Positions 62,876-64,000 of a stretch of 64,000 nucleotides of DNA are shown piece by piece. The first letter of the stretch is position 1. The number at the start of each line of letters is the position of its first letter. The position numbers and the translations under genes are program-made. Below the pieces are notes generated by a model. It worked only from the letters and a program-made list of their open reading frames with translations. It had not been told where the DNA came from and searched no databases. This DNA comes from Clostridium jeddahitimonense (GTDB taxonomy: Bacteria > Bacillota > Clostridia > Clostridiales > Clostridiaceae): NCBI GenBank assembly GCA_000753455.2, contig LM994670.1, forward strand, positions 2,859,653 through 2,923,652, read 5' to 3'.

Positions 62876-62912
62876 TGAATAAAAGTGCGTACTAAGTACG
62901 CAAGTGAAAAGG
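62876..62912 (+). repeat. Single hairpin unit, compensatory copy of the ogt-proximal unit of array 1
   Basis: Perfect hairpin TGCGTAC-TAA-GTACGCA (62886-62902) followed by AGTGAAAAGG. The 37 nt match the reverse complement of 205-241 at all but two positions, T62890 and A62898. These two bases pair with each other in the stem, replacing a C-G pair by T-A. The linker's AAAAGGGGTG supplies the ribosome binding site of the next gene. Confidence 0.9.
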
Positions 62913-62924
62913 GGTGTTGAGAAT

Positions 62925-63485
62925 ATGAAATTAGTAATAATATTTGGTCCTCAAGCAGTAGGTAAAATGACTGTTGGAGAAGAATTATCAGAACAGACTG
63001 GATTAAAACTTTTTCACAATCATATGACTATTGATTTAGTTTCAAACTTCTTTGGATATGGTTCTGAATCTGGCCAAAGATTAGTTAAACTTTTTAGGAA
63101 AGAAATATTTGAGGAAGTAGCTAAAAGCGATTTGCCAGGTTTAATATTTACTTTTGTCTGGGCCTTTAATGAACAAAGTGATTGGGATTATATTTCTAAT
63201 GTATGCGATATTTTTAAAAAGCATAATAGTGAAATTTACTTTGTAGAATTAGAAGCAGAGTTTTCTGAAAGATTAGATCGTAACAAAAGTCCTCATCGTC
63301 TAGAATGTAAGCCTACTAAGAGGAACTTAGAATGGTCTGAAAAAGAATTAATATCTTCTGCTAAAAAGTATAGACTTAATTCTCTTCCTGGCGAAATAAA
63401 AGAAGCTAATTATTTAAGAATTGATAATACATCTTTATCACCTGAAGAAGTAGCAAAAATTATAAATAGCAAATTCAACTTATAA
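62925..63485 (+). CDS. P-loop NTPase / AAA-type kinase-like protein
   Basis: 186 aa starting MKLVIIFGPQAVGKMTVGEE. The P-loop is G-P-Q-A-V-G-K-M-T at 8-16, with Met in place of the usual Ser/Thr directly after Lys, a variant typical of this family rather than a defect. FHNHMTIDLV and a C-terminal ISSAKKYRLNSLPGEI block follow. It resembles shikimate/adenylate kinase-like proteins with unknown phosphate acceptor. The ATG at 62925 is preferred; its ribosome binding site lies in the linker of the preceding hairpin unit, which also holds an in-frame GTG at 62904. Confidence 0.82.
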   Translation: MKLVIIFGPQAVGKMTVGEELSEQTGLKLFHNHMTIDLVSNFFGYGSESGQRLVKLFRKEIFEEVAKSDLPGLIFTFVWAFNEQSDWDYISNVCDIFKKHNSEIYFVELEAEFSERLDRNKSPHRLECKPTKRNLEWSEKELISSAKKYRLNSLPGEIKEANYLRIDNTSLSPEEVAKIINSKFNL

Positions 63486-63490
63486 AATTA

Positions 63491-63533
63491 AAATAAAGAA
63501 GAGTACATATTACATATGTACTCTTCTTTATTT
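63491..63533. terminator. Strong bidirectional terminator
   Basis: A 19-bp perfect inverted repeat (63491-63509 and 63515-63533) with a 5-nt loop lies between the convergent P-loop gene and the GH1 gene, ending in A and T runs on both sides. Confidence 0.95.
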
Positions 63534-63538
63534 TAAAT

Positions 63539-64000
<462 letters not shown>

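Noticed and set aside
62925..63485. Defective kinase because Met replaces Ser/Thr in the P-loop
   Set aside because: GPQAVGKM is, to my knowledge, a normal form in this protein family, and the rest of the protein is intact.

Overview
The window is low-GC Firmicutes DNA and looks like a Clostridium sensu stricto chromosome. The A+T content is high, Shine-Dalgarno sequences are strong (AGGAGG/GGAGGT), and the gene families fit: class II GalT, RNase J, YhaM, DbpA, VanW, DUF1846, DUF4003, Bce-type modules. Species cannot be fixed from this sequence alone. About three quarters of the genes lie on the minus strand. I found no rRNA, tRNA, prophage, transposase or CRISPR array.

Layout. 0.2-9 kb: ogt with a small lipoprotein, a membrane-anchored polysaccharide deacetylase, a ROK repressor-galT-galK operon, a DedA protein, and a GH13 alpha-glucan hydrolase divergent from an AraC-type regulator with a cre/LacI-type operator between them. 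9.8-16 kb: a hairpin array and a ~210-nt inverted-repeat element, the DEAD-box helicase dbpA, an ECF sigma/anti-sigma pair, a small siroheme/Fe-S reductase and a cyanophycin-synthetase-like Mur ligase. 16-30 kb: an orphan sensor kinase followed by an L,D-transpeptidase, then RNase J, DUF1846, CoA-disulfide reductase, a SWIM/SNF2 helicase, a MATE exporter and a HAD phosphatase. 30-46 kb: envelope and RNA genes (M15 peptidase, YhaM, acyltransferase, YhgE, VanW, DEAD-box helicase), DegV, a cation exchanger, an FMN-lipoprotein/NusG_II/Gx-transporter operon resembling parts of flavin-based extracellular electron transfer loci, a U32 protein and an SDR. 46-58 kb: DUF4003, a Bce-type ABC transporter with a lipoprotein, an XRE-controlled ABC exporter operon with three related small membrane proteins, GDPD, and a BceRS-type two-component system. 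58-64 kb: an SDR, an EreA/ChaN-like protein, PadR with a membrane partner, a membrane MutS-like ATPase, a P-loop protein, and the C-terminal end of a GH1 6-phospho-beta-glucosidase cut by the window edge.

Five small genes are described that are easily missed: 40 aa at 29951-30073, 84 aa at 30183-30437, 47 aa at 30523-30666, 48 aa at 42302-42448 and 35 aa at 57808-57915. Each has a good ribosome binding site.

The most unusual signal is not a gene. Short perfect hairpins, usually with a C-NNN-G closing triloop, start within a few bases of stop codons, either singly or in arrays. Within an array the arms change from unit to unit while the linker is kept (G[G/T]GAAAAG in several loci, GTCCAA in another, a TATTT-type word in a third). 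Two copies about 62 kb apart (205-241 minus sense and 62876-62912 plus sense) match over 37 nt except at two positions that pair with each other, a compensatory change. I know of no named family that fits and treat this as the main candidate for an undescribed element.
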